From positions 372,001-436,000 of the forward strand of contig NZ_JABURM010000005.1 in NCBI RefSeq assembly GCF_014762685.1: a DNA stretch of 64,000 nucleotides, given 5' to 3'. The translations under genes and the position numbers were made by a program. A model generated the notes under the pieces. The model was not told the DNA's origin and ran no database searches. It saw nothing but the letters and a program-made list of their open reading frames with translations. Below are positions 48,017 to 57,719 of the stretch, piece after piece. This DNA comes from Gracilimonas sp. Lineage in GTDB: Bacteria > Bacteroidota > Rhodothermia > Balneolales > Balneolaceae. Every line of letters begins with the position of its first letter. The stretch's first letter is position 1.

Positions 48017-49195
48017 TTACTCAGTTTGATTTAAGGATAATACCAACACTTCAACCACCCGCTCAATTTGTTCTCTGGTGATGACAAGCGGGGGCAGGAA
48101 TCTAACTACGGTCCCGTGTGCGGCATTACCCAATACTTTATGTTCAAACATCTTATCTACGACCGGGCGAGCAGGACGGTTAAGCTCTACTCCGATCATA
48201 AGCCCAAGTCCGCGGATATCTTTTACTGAGGGGTTTCCGGCTAAATTCTTTTTCAGTAACTCCATCATAAAAACTCCCTTTTCGGCGGCCTGCTCCACAA
48301 TATTTTCTTCTTCAATTGCATCGAGAGCTGCATTTGCTACATGAGTCGCGAAGGGGTTTCCACCGAATGTAGTTCCATGATCACCGAACCCAAGGGCCGA
48401 TGCCACTTCTTCCTTAGCCATAATGGCCCCAATCGGAATTCCGCCGGCCAGAGCTTTAGCGGTAGCCACGATATCCGGCAGCACATCAAAATGTTGGTAA
48501 GCGTAGAATTTACCGGATCGCCCAACTCCACATTGCACTTCATCAAGAATCATGAGGATATTGAGTTCATCACAAAGTTTTCGGGTTTTTTCCATGAACT
48601 CGGCATCAATTACGTTTACTCCGCCTGAACCCTGGATGGTTTCAAAAACGATGGCAATGGTATCTTTGGTAGCAGTCTTTTGCAGAGCCTTAAAATCGTT
48701 AAAAGGAACATGGTCGAAGCCGGTGGGCATTGGGTCAAATCCTTCACGGTAACTGGGCATTCCCATAGCGATGGTGGTTACGGAACGCCCGTGAAAGCCT
48801 TCACTCAGCGTAATGATATTCCCGGATTTTCCGTTTTTTTTACCCCATTTTCGAGCCAGTTTTACACAACCTTCCATGGCCTCAACGCCGCTGTTGCAAA
48901 AAAATACCCGATCTAATCCGGAAACTTTAGAAAGCTTTTCGGCCAGTAAACTCTGTGGCTCGTTATAAAAGAAATTAGAGGCATGCAGTAACTTCTCTGA
49001 CTGCTCTTTAATGGCTTCCACAATTCGCGGGTGGCAATGTCCGAGATTATTAACCGCTAATCCCCCAAAAGCATCCAGATATTCATTTCCTTCGGTATCC
49101 CATAGGAGTGCTCCTTTTCCATGCGATAAGGTAACCGGCAGGCGATTGTACACCTGGAAGTGATATTTTTTTTCGAGTTGCTGCGCTTTGTCCAT
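48017..49195 (-). CDS. Class III aminotransferase (ArgD/DapC type)
   Basis: A 392-residue PLP aminotransferase of the acetylornithine/ornithine family. The PLP Lys is in ATAKALAGGIPIG; ILDEVQCGVGRSGKF and FCNSGVEAMEGCVKLARKW are typical. ArgD enzymes often also perform the N-succinyl-DAP aminotransferase step. Its place near lysC-dapB-dapA-dapD favours a role in lysine synthesis; arginine synthesis or ornithine use remain possible. It reads toward anmK. Confidence 0.9.
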   Translation of the reverse strand: MDKAQQLEKKYHFQVYNRLPVTLSHGKGALLWDTEGNEYLDAFGGLAVNNLGHCHPRIVEAIKEQSEKLLHASNFFYNEPQSLLAEKLSKVSGLDRVFFCNSGVEAMEGCVKLARKWGKKNGKSGNIITLSEGFHGRSVTTIAMGMPSYREGFDPMPTGFDHVPFNDFKALQKTATKDTIAIVFETIQGSGGVNVIDAEFMEKTRKLCDELNILMILDEVQCGVGRSGKFYAYQHFDVLPDIVATAKALAGGIPIGAIMAKEEVASALGFGDHGTTFGGNPFATHVANAALDAIEEENIVEQAAEKGVFMMELLKKNLAGNPSVKDIRGLGLMIGVELNRPARPVVDKMFEHKVLGNAAHGTVVRFLPPLVITREQIERVVEVLVLSLNQTE

Positions 49196-49218
49196 TTTTT
49201 GCTAAATAAAGTTAGTAA

Positions 49219-49293
49219 GTCATTCTGAGCGAAAGCGAAGAATCTTCAAGAGTTAAATCTGTATAGATCCTTCGGAGGTATCTTCAGGATGAC
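49219..49293. repeat. Dispersed palindromic repeat, copy 2
   Basis: The element begins GTCATTCTGAGC and ends CTTCAGGATGAC. It resembles 43649-43722 over its whole length, with about a dozen differences and one length change. It lies between tex and the aminotransferase gene. Confidence 0.85.
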
Positions 49294-49300
49294 TCTCAAG

Positions 49301-51475
49301 TTAAACTAATTTGAGGCCAATCCGTCCTCGTTCCAAATCTAAGGTAATAATTTCGATGTTGATAATATCACCAACACCAACCACATCATGGGGATCTTCA
49401 ATTTTTCTATTTTCAGCCATGTTTGAGATATGAAGCAGCCCGTCTTGTTTTACGCCGATATCGACAAAAGCTCCAAAGTCAACAACGTTCCGAACCGTTC
49501 CTTCCAGTTTTTGGCCTTCTTTCAGGTCTTCCATTTTCATAACATCGGTTCGAAGCAGAGGTTTTTGGAGCGACTCACGAGGATCGCGACCGGGCTTTTG
49601 CAGGTTCTCAATGATAAGTTCTAAAGTCGGAAGCCCTACGCCAATTTGCTCAGCCGTTTCTTTCAGGTTGATACCCTTAAACTTAGAGACAATCTTATCT
49701 TTTTCGGCCGACAGATTCTCGAGATTAATCCCAAACAGGTTGCAGAGTTTTTCCGCAGCTTCGTAACTCTCGGGGTGAATAGCAGTATTGTCCAGCGGGT
49801 TTTTGGATTCGGGGATACGCATAAAGCCGGCGGCTTGCTGGAAGCGGAAGTCACCCACTCCATCAATGCTTTTAATTTGCTCACGATCCATGAAAATACC
49901 TTGTTCTTCGCGACGCTTCACAATGTTTTGAGCAACTTTTTTACTCAATCCAGAGATATGAGCAAGCAGGGGGGCGCTGGCGGTATTCAAATTTACTCCA
50001 ACTTCATTCACGCAGCTTTCCACCACATCATCCAGCTTTCCGGCCAATTGGTTTTGGTTTACATCATGCTGATACAATCCCACACCAATCGATTTTGGGT
50101 CTATTTTAACCAATTCTGCCAAAGGATCCTGTACACGACGTGCAATAGAGATATTTCCGCGCTGAGGCGCATCAAGTTCAGGGAATTCTTCACGTGCAAC
50201 GGACGAAGCAGAATAAACGGAAGCTCCGGCTTCGTTCACGATCATATAATGAAGCTCTTCATCAGGATGTTTTTCTTTTCGCTTTTGAAGAAATTCAGCT
50301 ACAATTTGCTCCGTTTCACGACTTGCCGTTCCATTCCCGATAGCTATTAAGCTGACACCATATTTATCAATCAATTTTTCGAAAATCGCTTCAGCTTCAG
50401 CCACCTTCTTTTGGGGAGGGGTAGGATAGGTCGTCGTGCCCTCCAGATACTTCCCGGTTTCGTCCACTACGGCTACTTTACAACCTGAACGGAAGGCAGG
50501 ATCAAGTCCCATAACTACCTTTTTGTCCAAAGGAGGCTGCATCAGCAGGTTGCTGAGGTTGGTGGCGAAGGTTTCGATGGCATGTTGATCAGCCCGGTCG
50601 GTAAGTTCATTTCGTAGCTCCCGCTCCAAAGAAGGAAAGAGCAGACGTTTGTAGGCATCTTCTACGGCATCCTGTAAATGTTCGGTAAAAATACTGCGGT
50701 CATTTTTTATGATAACGTCGTCTATATTTTCGAGTGTGCGCTCTTCCCACAGCTCTGTGTTCACAAATAAAATATTCTCTCGCTCACCACGATTGATAGC
50801 CAAAATCTGATACGGTTTTAGCTTATTGGCTTTATATGAGAACTCGTAATAATCTTCAAAATTGGTACGCTCTTTCACCGTAGGATTTTTCTTTGTGGTG
50901 ATATTAGCGTGCTCAGAAAATACCTTTCTTAACATTTCCCGCACTTCAAGATGTTCGTTGATCCATTCTGCAACAATATCGGTTGCGCCTGCATAAACGT
51001 CTTCCAGCGATTCTACTTCTTTCTCGGAATCAATGTATTCCTTGGCGTACTCATCCGGATCGCCTTCGTTAATTTCCTGATCCCAGATTAGTTGGGCCAG
51101 GGGTTCCAATCCTTTTTCTTTGGCCTTGTCTCCGCGGGTTTTCCGTTTTTGTTTGTAGGGGAGATAGATATCCTCCAGGGTGGTAAGGTCGGTGCAGGCT
51201 TTAATTTGAGCTTCCAGTTCAGGAGTCAGTTTTTCTTGGTCTTTGATGGATTTTAAGATAGTCTCTTTACGAGACTCCAGTGTTCTTTGCGCTTCCAGTC
51301 CGTCACGGATGGCACGTATCTGGACTTCATCCAACCCGCCGGTGGCTTCCTGTCGGTAACGGGCCATGAATGGAACGGTTGCCCCTTCATCTAAAAACCC
51401 GGCTACGGTACTAATTTGTTTAGGAGAAAAATTGAGTTGGCTGGCTAAATAGCTAAAAATCTTGGTTTCGCTCAT
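49301..51475 (-). CDS. tex: Tex family RNA-binding protein
   Basis: A 724-residue protein of the Tex/YhgF family, a conserved RNA-binding factor linked to transcription. The order is N-terminal helical region, YqgF-like fold (VMGLDPAFRSGCKVAVVDE), helix-hairpin-helix region (ASAPLLAHISGLSKKVAQNIV) and C-terminal S1 domain (GQKLEGTVRNVVDFGAFVDIG). The ATG at 51475 is chosen over an in-frame TTG at 51493. Confidence 0.95.
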   Translation of the reverse strand: MSETKIFSYLASQLNFSPKQISTVAGFLDEGATVPFMARYRQEATGGLDEVQIRAIRDGLEAQRTLESRKETILKSIKDQEKLTPELEAQIKACTDLTTLEDIYLPYKQKRKTRGDKAKEKGLEPLAQLIWDQEINEGDPDEYAKEYIDSEKEVESLEDVYAGATDIVAEWINEHLEVREMLRKVFSEHANITTKKNPTVKERTNFEDYYEFSYKANKLKPYQILAINRGERENILFVNTELWEERTLENIDDVIIKNDRSIFTEHLQDAVEDAYKRLLFPSLERELRNELTDRADQHAIETFATNLSNLLMQPPLDKKVVMGLDPAFRSGCKVAVVDETGKYLEGTTTYPTPPQKKVAEAEAIFEKLIDKYGVSLIAIGNGTASRETEQIVAEFLQKRKEKHPDEELHYMIVNEAGASVYSASSVAREEFPELDAPQRGNISIARRVQDPLAELVKIDPKSIGVGLYQHDVNQNQLAGKLDDVVESCVNEVGVNLNTASAPLLAHISGLSKKVAQNIVKRREEQGIFMDREQIKSIDGVGDFRFQQAAGFMRIPESKNPLDNTAIHPESYEAAEKLCNLFGINLENLSAEKDKIVSKFKGINLKETAEQIGVGLPTLELIIENLQKPGRDPRESLQKPLLRTDVMKMEDLKEGQKLEGTVRNVVDFGAFVDIGVKQDGLLHISNMAENRKIEDPHDVVGVGDIINIEIITLDLERGRIGLKLV

Positions 51476-51661
51476 TGATGATATTCGGTTCAAATTTGAA
51501 AGTTGAAAATAAGGAAGGTTGCGGGAAAAATTGAGTTTTATATGAGGAAATTTTGAATGGGTTTGTTATTAGTTTAATCGTACTTCGTTAATGGTAAGCT
51601 CTATTATTTAATAATCATTAACGATCAACAAAAAAAATTGTAACCTTTTCCCATCTTATCA

Positions 51662-52264
51662 GTGTATAAGGGTGAAAACACAAAACCCGGGAAAATTAAG
51701 GTGGATTCAACTTCGGATAAGGCATTAATGATGAAAGTGAAAAACGGGGATCTGGATAAGCTGGGTCTTCTTTTTGAGCGATATAATCGACCATTATTCA
51801 GTTTTTTCTACAGGATGTGCAAAGAACCCGAGGTGAGTGAGGATCTTGTTCAATCCGTTTTTGAGCGAATCCTGAAGTATCGTAATACTTATACCGGAAG
51901 TGGAAATTTCAGTACTTGGTTATTCAGTATTGCACGAAATGCACATATTGATCATTACCGAAAGCAAAAGAGAAATGGCATACCAATCGAAATTGATGAA
52001 GAACGGTTGGAAGTTGAAGAGCCTGAATCAAAAGGGTTGATCAATAAAAGAGAAAAGAAAGAGTTGCTGGAAATGGCACTCGACCGCCTGGATGAAGATA
52101 AGAGAGAAATTGTGATTTTAAGCCGTTATGAAGGTCTAAAATACAAGGAAATTGCTGAAATTCTGGATACCTCAGAAGGAGCAATTAAAGTGAAAATGTT
52201 TAGGGCCATGAAAGAGTTAAAAGATTTGGTAATCACGTTAAGTGAGGAATGCAGCTATGAATGA
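51662..52264 (+). CDS. ECF-family RNA polymerase sigma factor
   Basis: A 200-residue sigma-70 group IV factor. Region 2 spans about 38-100 (LFERYNRPLFSFFYRMC, FSTWLFSIARNAHIDHYRK) and region 4 about 135-190 (YKEIAEILDTSEGAIKVKMFRAMKEL). The start is GTG at 51662; it may be auto-regulated. It is the first gene of an operon with an anti-sigma factor and two DUF4097 proteins. Confidence 0.95.
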   Translation: MYKGENTKPGKIKVDSTSDKALMMKVKNGDLDKLGLLFERYNRPLFSFFYRMCKEPEVSEDLVQSVFERILKYRNTYTGSGNFSTWLFSIARNAHIDHYRKQKRNGIPIEIDEERLEVEEPESKGLINKREKKELLEMALDRLDEDKREIVILSRYEGLKYKEIAEILDTSEGAIKVKMFRAMKELKDLVITLSEECSYE

Positions 52265-53045
52265 AAAACATGAACAATTGATTGCTGATTACCTGGCCGG
52301 AAGTTTAGATCCGGCAGGTAAAAAAGAAGTTGAAGAGTTAATTGCCGGCGGCGAAATTGATTTTATGGAATTTCGTGAACTGGAGAAGATGCATGAAGAT
52401 TTGGGGGCTATTTCAGTGCCTAAACCGGGCAAAGCGTTGAGCCCGCGCTTTTATGCGATGCTGGAAGAGGAAAAGAAATCCATGAGAGCATCATGGTTCC
52501 AAACTGTAACAGAGCAACTGAGAAAAGTGGCTTCTGAACTCACGATGCCACGCTTGGCTTATGCGTTTATGTTGTTGATTGTCGGTGGTTTTATCGGTTC
52601 ACAACTGAATGGAAATCAGTCAGAAATTGAACAGCTAAGCCAGGAAATGCAGACAATGAAAGAATTGATGATGGTGAATATGCTTGAAGGAGCTTCGGCT
52701 GCCGATCGCCTGAAAGCAGTAAATATAAGCTCTGAGCTTCCAAGGGCTGATACAGAAGCAATTCACGCTTTGCTCTTTACTTTAAATAATGACCCAAGTG
52801 TAAACGTTCGTGTACAAGCTATTGAAGCCCTGAAGCGTTGGGCGGAAAATGAGCGAGTGAGGGAAGGATTGGTTCAGTCTATTGCAAAGCAAGAATCCCC
52901 GATTGTGATCATCGAGCTGGCTGATGCAATGATTGAACTGGAACTCAAAAACTCCGCTCCGGAGTTTGAGCGGCTATTGGAAGAGCGGGAACTCGACTTT
53001 ACCGTACAACAGAAATTACAAAGCAGCATTGCTGTATTAATGTAA
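52257..53045 (+). CDS. Anti-sigma factor with HEAT repeats
   Basis: A 262-residue membrane protein. The ATG at 52257 overlaps the sigma gene by 8 nt. The N-terminal ~60 residues (QLIADYLAGSLDPAGKKEVEEL) resemble the zf-HC2 anti-sigma domain without its zinc ligands. A single span lies near 96-115. The periplasmic C-terminal part is made of HEAT-like helices (DPSVNVRVQAIEALKRWAEN, SPIVIIELADAMIELELKNS). It presumably holds the ECF factor at the membrane; the HEAT domain would sense an envelope signal. Confidence 0.87.
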   Translation: MNEKHEQLIADYLAGSLDPAGKKEVEELIAGGEIDFMEFRELEKMHEDLGAISVPKPGKALSPRFYAMLEEEKKSMRASWFQTVTEQLRKVASELTMPRLAYAFMLLIVGGFIGSQLNGNQSEIEQLSQEMQTMKELMMVNMLEGASAADRLKAVNISSELPRADTEAIHALLFTLNNDPSVNVRVQAIEALKRWAENERVREGLVQSIAKQESPIVIIELADAMIELELKNSAPEFERLLEERELDFTVQQKLQSSIAVLM

Positions 53046-53052
53046 CAGATTC

Positions 53053-53943
53053 ATGAAAACTATCCTTTTTATTTTAATTTTGGTTTTAAATACGGGTATT
53101 CAGGCCCAAACACCGGTCGTTTCTCAGCGGACAAATGAAGAAGTAAAAATGCGTATACCTGCTTCCGAGTTTAATGCGCAAACGATTTTTCATTTGAACA
53201 ATATCAATGGTGATTTGAATGCAGAGGGTTACGATGGAAATGAAATCCTGATTACCGGTACTAAAATAGTAAAGAGTAAACCGGCGGCTTTGGGTGATTT
53301 TGATCCGGATGAAATCTACCTGGATCGACTGGAAGGAGAAAACAGTCTTTTTGTATTTGTAAGGCATCCCGGCGTTGTTGCGGAAGTAAGGAACGATGAA
53401 CTGCACTATACCTCAACCCGACAAAGCAGGAAGAAGTCTTGGGAGGATAATCAGCTTGAGTTTGAATTCAACCTGCAACTGAAAATCCCTCATTATCTGA
53501 TGGCGCATATTTCAACGATTAATGGAGGAGAAGTAGTGGTAGGGGGAATGAGTAACGGAACTGAGGCTACCAATGTTAACGGAAGCGTATTTATCAATAA
53601 TGTGAAAGGAGCGGTTACTGCTCAAACCGTTAATGGTAATATTCGGGTAGAGTATGATGAGAGACCTACTGAAGGGGCTGATTTTCATACCGTTAATGGC
53701 ACTATTGAAGTATATGCACCAAAGAATTTATCCGCTGTTGTAACCTTTAAAAGTTTACACGGTGAATTATATACCGACTTCGAACAAATCAAGTATCTGC
53801 GGAATCGAGTTAGAAAAAATTCGGATGGGATGAACCGATTAAGCATAGAGAATTCAACTCCGATACAATTTGGCGAAGGCGGCCCTGAAATGCGGATCCA
53901 GCTTTTAAATGGAAACGCCTATATCAAACAAAGAAAATCATAA
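53053..53943 (+). CDS. Exported DUF4097-type beta-helix protein 1
   Basis: A 296-residue protein with a signal peptide (NTGIQAQ). The mature part is a repetitive beta-strand domain of the DUF4097/DUF2807 adhesin-like type, with rungs such as HLNNINGDLNAEGYDGN, ISTINGGEVVVGG and VNGSVFINNVKGAVTAQTVNGN. It is 7 nt after the anti-sigma gene and followed by a paralogue. Probably periplasmic; function unknown. Confidence 0.85.
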   Translation: MKTILFILILVLNTGIQAQTPVVSQRTNEEVKMRIPASEFNAQTIFHLNNINGDLNAEGYDGNEILITGTKIVKSKPAALGDFDPDEIYLDRLEGENSLFVFVRHPGVVAEVRNDELHYTSTRQSRKKSWEDNQLEFEFNLQLKIPHYLMAHISTINGGEVVVGGMSNGTEATNVNGSVFINNVKGAVTAQTVNGNIRVEYDERPTEGADFHTVNGTIEVYAPKNLSAVVTFKSLHGELYTDFEQIKYLRNRVRKNSDGMNRLSIENSTPIQFGEGGPEMRIQLLNGNAYIKQRKS

Positions 53944-53953
53944 AATAAATACC

Positions 53954-54766
53954 ATGAAAATATTTAAAATTCATTTACTGCCGATAATAATATTGATCCT
54001 TTTATCCATCCCTGTAGTTGCACAGAATAACAATATAGAAGTACCACTCTCAAATCCCGGAGAACCCGGTAAGTTGATTGTCAGTGCCATGTTTTCAGAT
54101 GATATCGAAATTCGAAGCCACAACAAGGAAAATGTAATTGTTAATTATGATGGGGAGGATATCAGAGATGATGACAAGGATGCCATGAAAAACGGCATGC
54201 GCCGGATATCCAGCGGAGGGCTTGGTTTAGAGGTAACGGAAGATAATAATGAAGTGCGGATTTCTACCGGCCCAATGCCTAATCAGGATTTTGAAATGGT
54301 GGTATATGTGCCGCGTAATTTTTCATTGAAATTGAATACCATGCAAGGAGATGTAAAAGTTTCGGGACTGGCCGGTGAGCTTGAAATAAGCGCCGTTAAT
54401 GGGGACATCGAACTGGTTGATATCACCGGAACCGTATTGGTGAACAGTGTGAATGGAGATATGGAAATTGATTTCACCCAAATAAATCCCAATTCCCCGA
54501 TGTCGTTTACAGGGGTAAATGGAGATATCGAAGTCTCTTTTCCTGCGAATGCCAAATTTACAGCTAAAATGAAAACTGAATGGGGCGATGTGTATACCAA
54601 TTTTGATATGGATATTGATCGCAACAGCTCCCGCTCAGAGTCTGGTGATAATGATGGTACTTTTAAAGTAGCGGTTAACAGATGGATTATTGGTGAGGTC
54701 AATGGTGGCGGCCCCGAGTTTCTCTTCAAAACCCTGCATGGAGATATTTCAATTCGTAAAAAATAA
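53954..54766 (+). CDS. Exported DUF4097-type beta-helix protein 2
   Basis: A 270-residue paralogue. The ATG at 53954 gives a signal peptide (LSIPVVAQ); the frame is open upstream but that would add residues before it. It has repeats with -VNGDIELVDITGT- and -VNGDMEIDF- rungs typical of DUF4097. It is the last gene of the ECF operon. The pair may be the regulated envelope product, but this is context only. Confidence 0.85.
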   Translation: MKIFKIHLLPIIILILLSIPVVAQNNNIEVPLSNPGEPGKLIVSAMFSDDIEIRSHNKENVIVNYDGEDIRDDDKDAMKNGMRRISSGGLGLEVTEDNNEVRISTGPMPNQDFEMVVYVPRNFSLKLNTMQGDVKVSGLAGELEISAVNGDIELVDITGTVLVNSVNGDMEIDFTQINPNSPMSFTGVNGDIEVSFPANAKFTAKMKTEWGDVYTNFDMDIDRNSSRSESGDNDGTFKVAVNRWIIGEVNGGGPEFLFKTLHGDISIRKK

Positions 54767-54817
54767 ATAAAAGGGTAACTTTTTCTTTTGCTTTTCGTGT
54801 AAAGAGAAACAAAAAAA

Positions 54818-54868
54818 AAGGAGCTGTAACCACAAGCCTAATATATGGTTACAGGGATAGGACTCCTT
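54818..54868 (+). promoter_or_regulatory. Structured leader upstream of DUF5916 gene
   Basis: AAGGAG (54818-54823) pairs with CTCCTT (54863-54868), and CTGTAACC (54824-54831) pairs with GGTTACAG (54847-54854). An 8-nt bulge lies on the 3' side. No T-run follows, so it is not a typical terminator. It ends 20 nt before the ATG at 54889, within the leader of that gene. Confidence 0.5.
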
Positions 54869-54888
54869 CAATAAAAAAGGAAAATACG

Positions 54889-57606
54889 ATGAGAAGAATA
54901 TTACTAACCCTGCTATATCTATGTCTTGTAACGAGTGTTAATGCCCAAAATTCCTATAAGAAGAAAGGGGATACGATCTCAATTAAAACAGCTGATATTC
55001 GGCCCGGCACGTCGGATCAGCCAACCATGGAAGCTATACGACTAGCTGCATCCAATGAAGTAAAATTAGACGGAAAATTGTCAGAATCAATTTGGATGGA
55101 TGCACCGGCAGCAACACAATTTACCCAGCGTTTCCCAAATGACGGAAGCAAGCCAACGCAAAGAACAGAAGTTAGGTTACTATACACCGATTCCCATATT
55201 TATGTTGGGGTGATCGCATTTGAGTCAAACCCCGATTCCATTAAAGCTCCATTATTCAGGAGAGATGGGGGACAGGCAAGTGATTGGGTTTACGTAAGTT
55301 TTGATAGTTATAATGATCAAAGAACCGCCTTTACATTTGCAGTAAATCCAAAAGGAGTGCAAAAAGATGTTCTATATTTTGATGATACTGGTGAGGATAT
55401 TCTATGGGATGCCGTTTGGGAAGCAAAAACTCATATAGGAGAAAATGGGTGGACAGCGGAGATTAAGATCCCGTTATCGCAGCTGCGATACAGCTCTAAA
55501 AATTCTGAACAAGAATGGGGGATAAATTTTCAAAGACGATTATCAAGAAATGGCGAGATATCCATGTGGGCACCTGTATCGCAAAATGAGAATGCCATGG
55601 TTTCAAAATATGGTCGATTAGAAGGAATTCATGACCTGTCAAGTTCGAAACGCCTGGAAATTACTCCCTATATTTCGGGAGATGTAACACGGGCTCCCAA
55701 GCCGGGAACCGGCAATCCTTATTACAGTCAAAACCAATTTGCCGGTAATGTCGGGGGAGATATTAAATATGGAGTTACATCAGACCTTACCCTGACGGCA
55801 ACCATTAACCCGGATTTTGGGCAGGTTGAAGCTGATCCCGCCGTAATCAACCTGACTGCCAATGAAAACTTCTTCTCCGAAAAACGACCATTTTTTCTTG
55901 AAGGCAATGATATATTTCAATTTGGAAATACCAAATCGTTTAGCCCAATGGGGAATCCGGTTACCTTTTATTCCAGAAGGATCGGACGAACTCCTCAGGG
56001 CAGCGCTAACCGTGCCGGGGTAAATGCCGAATTTGTGGATAGACCTGACTTTACCACCATTGCTACTGCTGCAAAACTGAGCGGTAAAACCAAAAATGGC
56101 TGGTCTATTGGTTTTTTGGATGCTTATACCCTTAAAGAAGGAGCACAGTATTCAACACCCGGTGGAGCTGAAAACACGTTCGCTATAGAGCCGACTACAA
56201 ATTATATGGTGGCGCGTACCAAAAAGGATATAAACTCAGGAAACACCTATTTTGGCGGATTCGCAAGTGCCGTGAACAGGAATATTGAAGACAGTTATTT
56301 TGAAGATTTTCTTCGTACGTCCGCTTATTTGGGAGGCGTTGATTTTGAGCACAGCTTTAATAATCGAAACTGGGTCACCAGCGGTGTGATCTCATTGAGC
56401 ACCATTAATGGAAGTAAAGAAGCTATTGAACTAGCCCAGCGTTCTCCGGTTAGGTATTACAATCGTGTAGATTCAGAAAAGTTAACAGTTGATCCCGACA
56501 AGACGAGTTTATCAGGTTTTGCTACGGAATTAAGTATTCAGAAAAGAGGCGGTGATGATAACTGGATGACTTCACTGACCTATTCCGAAGTCAGTCCTGG
56601 CTATGAAACCAACGATCTCGGTTTCCAAAATAGAGCAGATTACCGATCCATAAACGGTGTACTTATCTATCGCGAAACAGACCCGAGTTGGTTGCGTTCC
56701 TACGAATTTTTTGTCTTCCATGCACATGCCTGGAACTACGATGGTAATGTAATCAAAAACGGATATGTACATGGCGGATTTATGCGTTTTGATAACTTGT
56801 GGAACATCAATTACAATATAAACTACGGTAGTGGTAATCAATATTCAGATCGTTTTACAAGAGGCGGACCAATTCTTAAGACTCCTCAAAGTTTAGGTTT
56901 TAACATGAACGTTCACTCGAACCCTAATAAGAGAGTATCTTTCAATGTGGGAACGTTTCAGAAGAAAGATGCATCCGGAGAATTTGACAATAATATATGG
57001 GTTGGGTTGAATCTTAATCCGGTTCCATATCTGCAGATCAATATATCACCACAATATAGTCATCAGAAAGATACAGATCAGTTTGTAACGTCTGCAGCCG
57101 ATGCCAATGCTTCGAATACATACGGCCGACGATATGTATTTGCAAATATCAAACAGCATACTTTAAGTACTAGTTTCCGACTTAACTGGACGTTCTCACC
57201 AACGATGAGTCTGCAAACCTATGTCCGACCTTTTATCTCTACCGGGTCATATAAAAACTTTAAGGAATTTGCCAAGCCGGGAACTTTTGATTTTGATATC
57301 TACGGTGAAGATCGAGGAAATATTTACAAAGCAAACGGTGTATATACGGTAGATCCTGACGGTAGCGGAACATCACCTGAGATTAGTTTTTCTGATCCTG
57401 ATTTCAATTTCCGCGCAGTGCAGGGCAATGCCGTTTTCCGATGGGAATATATGCCCGGATCTACGCTATATTTCGTGTGGCAGCAGCAGCGCAATGATTT
57501 TGCAGATATGGGAGATTTTGATTTCACCCGCGACCTAAAAGGATTATTCCAATCCAAGCCTACCAATGTATTCTTGGTGAAGGTGAGCTATTGGTTTGGG
57601 GGGTAA
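54889..57606 (+). CDS. DUF5916 / CBM9-like outer-membrane protein
   Basis: A 905-residue protein with a signal peptide (residues 1-19). The N-terminal ~200 residues are a carbohydrate-binding family 9-like domain (KLDGKLSESIWMDAPAATQF, WTAEIKIPLSQLRY). A long DUF5916 beta-barrel-like domain follows (PDFGQVEADPAVINLTANENFF, YSRRIGRTP), ending in VSYWFGG. Such proteins are common in Bacteroidota with unknown role. It lies just after the ECF operon with a structured leader, so it could belong to the same response. Confidence 0.9.
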   Translation: MRRILLTLLYLCLVTSVNAQNSYKKKGDTISIKTADIRPGTSDQPTMEAIRLAASNEVKLDGKLSESIWMDAPAATQFTQRFPNDGSKPTQRTEVRLLYTDSHIYVGVIAFESNPDSIKAPLFRRDGGQASDWVYVSFDSYNDQRTAFTFAVNPKGVQKDVLYFDDTGEDILWDAVWEAKTHIGENGWTAEIKIPLSQLRYSSKNSEQEWGINFQRRLSRNGEISMWAPVSQNENAMVSKYGRLEGIHDLSSSKRLEITPYISGDVTRAPKPGTGNPYYSQNQFAGNVGGDIKYGVTSDLTLTATINPDFGQVEADPAVINLTANENFFSEKRPFFLEGNDIFQFGNTKSFSPMGNPVTFYSRRIGRTPQGSANRAGVNAEFVDRPDFTTIATAAKLSGKTKNGWSIGFLDAYTLKEGAQYSTPGGAENTFAIEPTTNYMVARTKKDINSGNTYFGGFASAVNRNIEDSYFEDFLRTSAYLGGVDFEHSFNNRNWVTSGVISLSTINGSKEAIELAQRSPVRYYNRVDSEKLTVDPDKTSLSGFATELSIQKRGGDDNWMTSLTYSEVSPGYETNDLGFQNRADYRSINGVLIYRETDPSWLRSYEFFVFHAHAWNYDGNVIKNGYVHGGFMRFDNLWNINYNINYGSGNQYSDRFTRGGPILKTPQSLGFNMNVHSNPNKRVSFNVGTFQKKDASGEFDNNIWVGLNLNPVPYLQINISPQYSHQKDTDQFVTSAADANASNTYGRRYVFANIKQHTLSTSFRLNWTFSPTMSLQTYVRPFISTGSYKNFKEFAKPGTFDFDIYGEDRGNIYKANGVYTVDPDGSGTSPEISFSDPDFNFRAVQGNAVFRWEYMPGSTLYFVWQQQRNDFADMGDFDFTRDLKGLFQSKPTNVFLVKVSYWFGG

Positions 57607-57629
57607 TAACAACTAGTGTAAGTGATAAT

Positions 57630-57662
57630 AAGTAAGGGTGTACTGTATCGCCCTTGCTTTAT
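57630..57662 (+). terminator. Weak intrinsic terminator
   Basis: AAGTAAGGG (57630-57638) pairs with CCCTTGCTT (57651-57659), including one G-U pair. The T-run is short. It follows the DUF5916 gene. Confidence 0.4.
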
Positions 57663-57719
57663 CATCCAATTGTGATAATGCAAATTCGCTGAGAAACTTA
57701 CACCGAAAGGTCTGCTTTA

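Noticed and set aside
49646-50350. 234-residue frame antisense to tex
   Set aside because: Tex is well supported on the reverse strand; the antisense frame has no recognisable domain.
54283-54729. 148-residue frame antisense to the second DUF4097 gene
   Set aside because: The forward gene has a signal peptide and beta-helix repeats; the antisense frame has neither.
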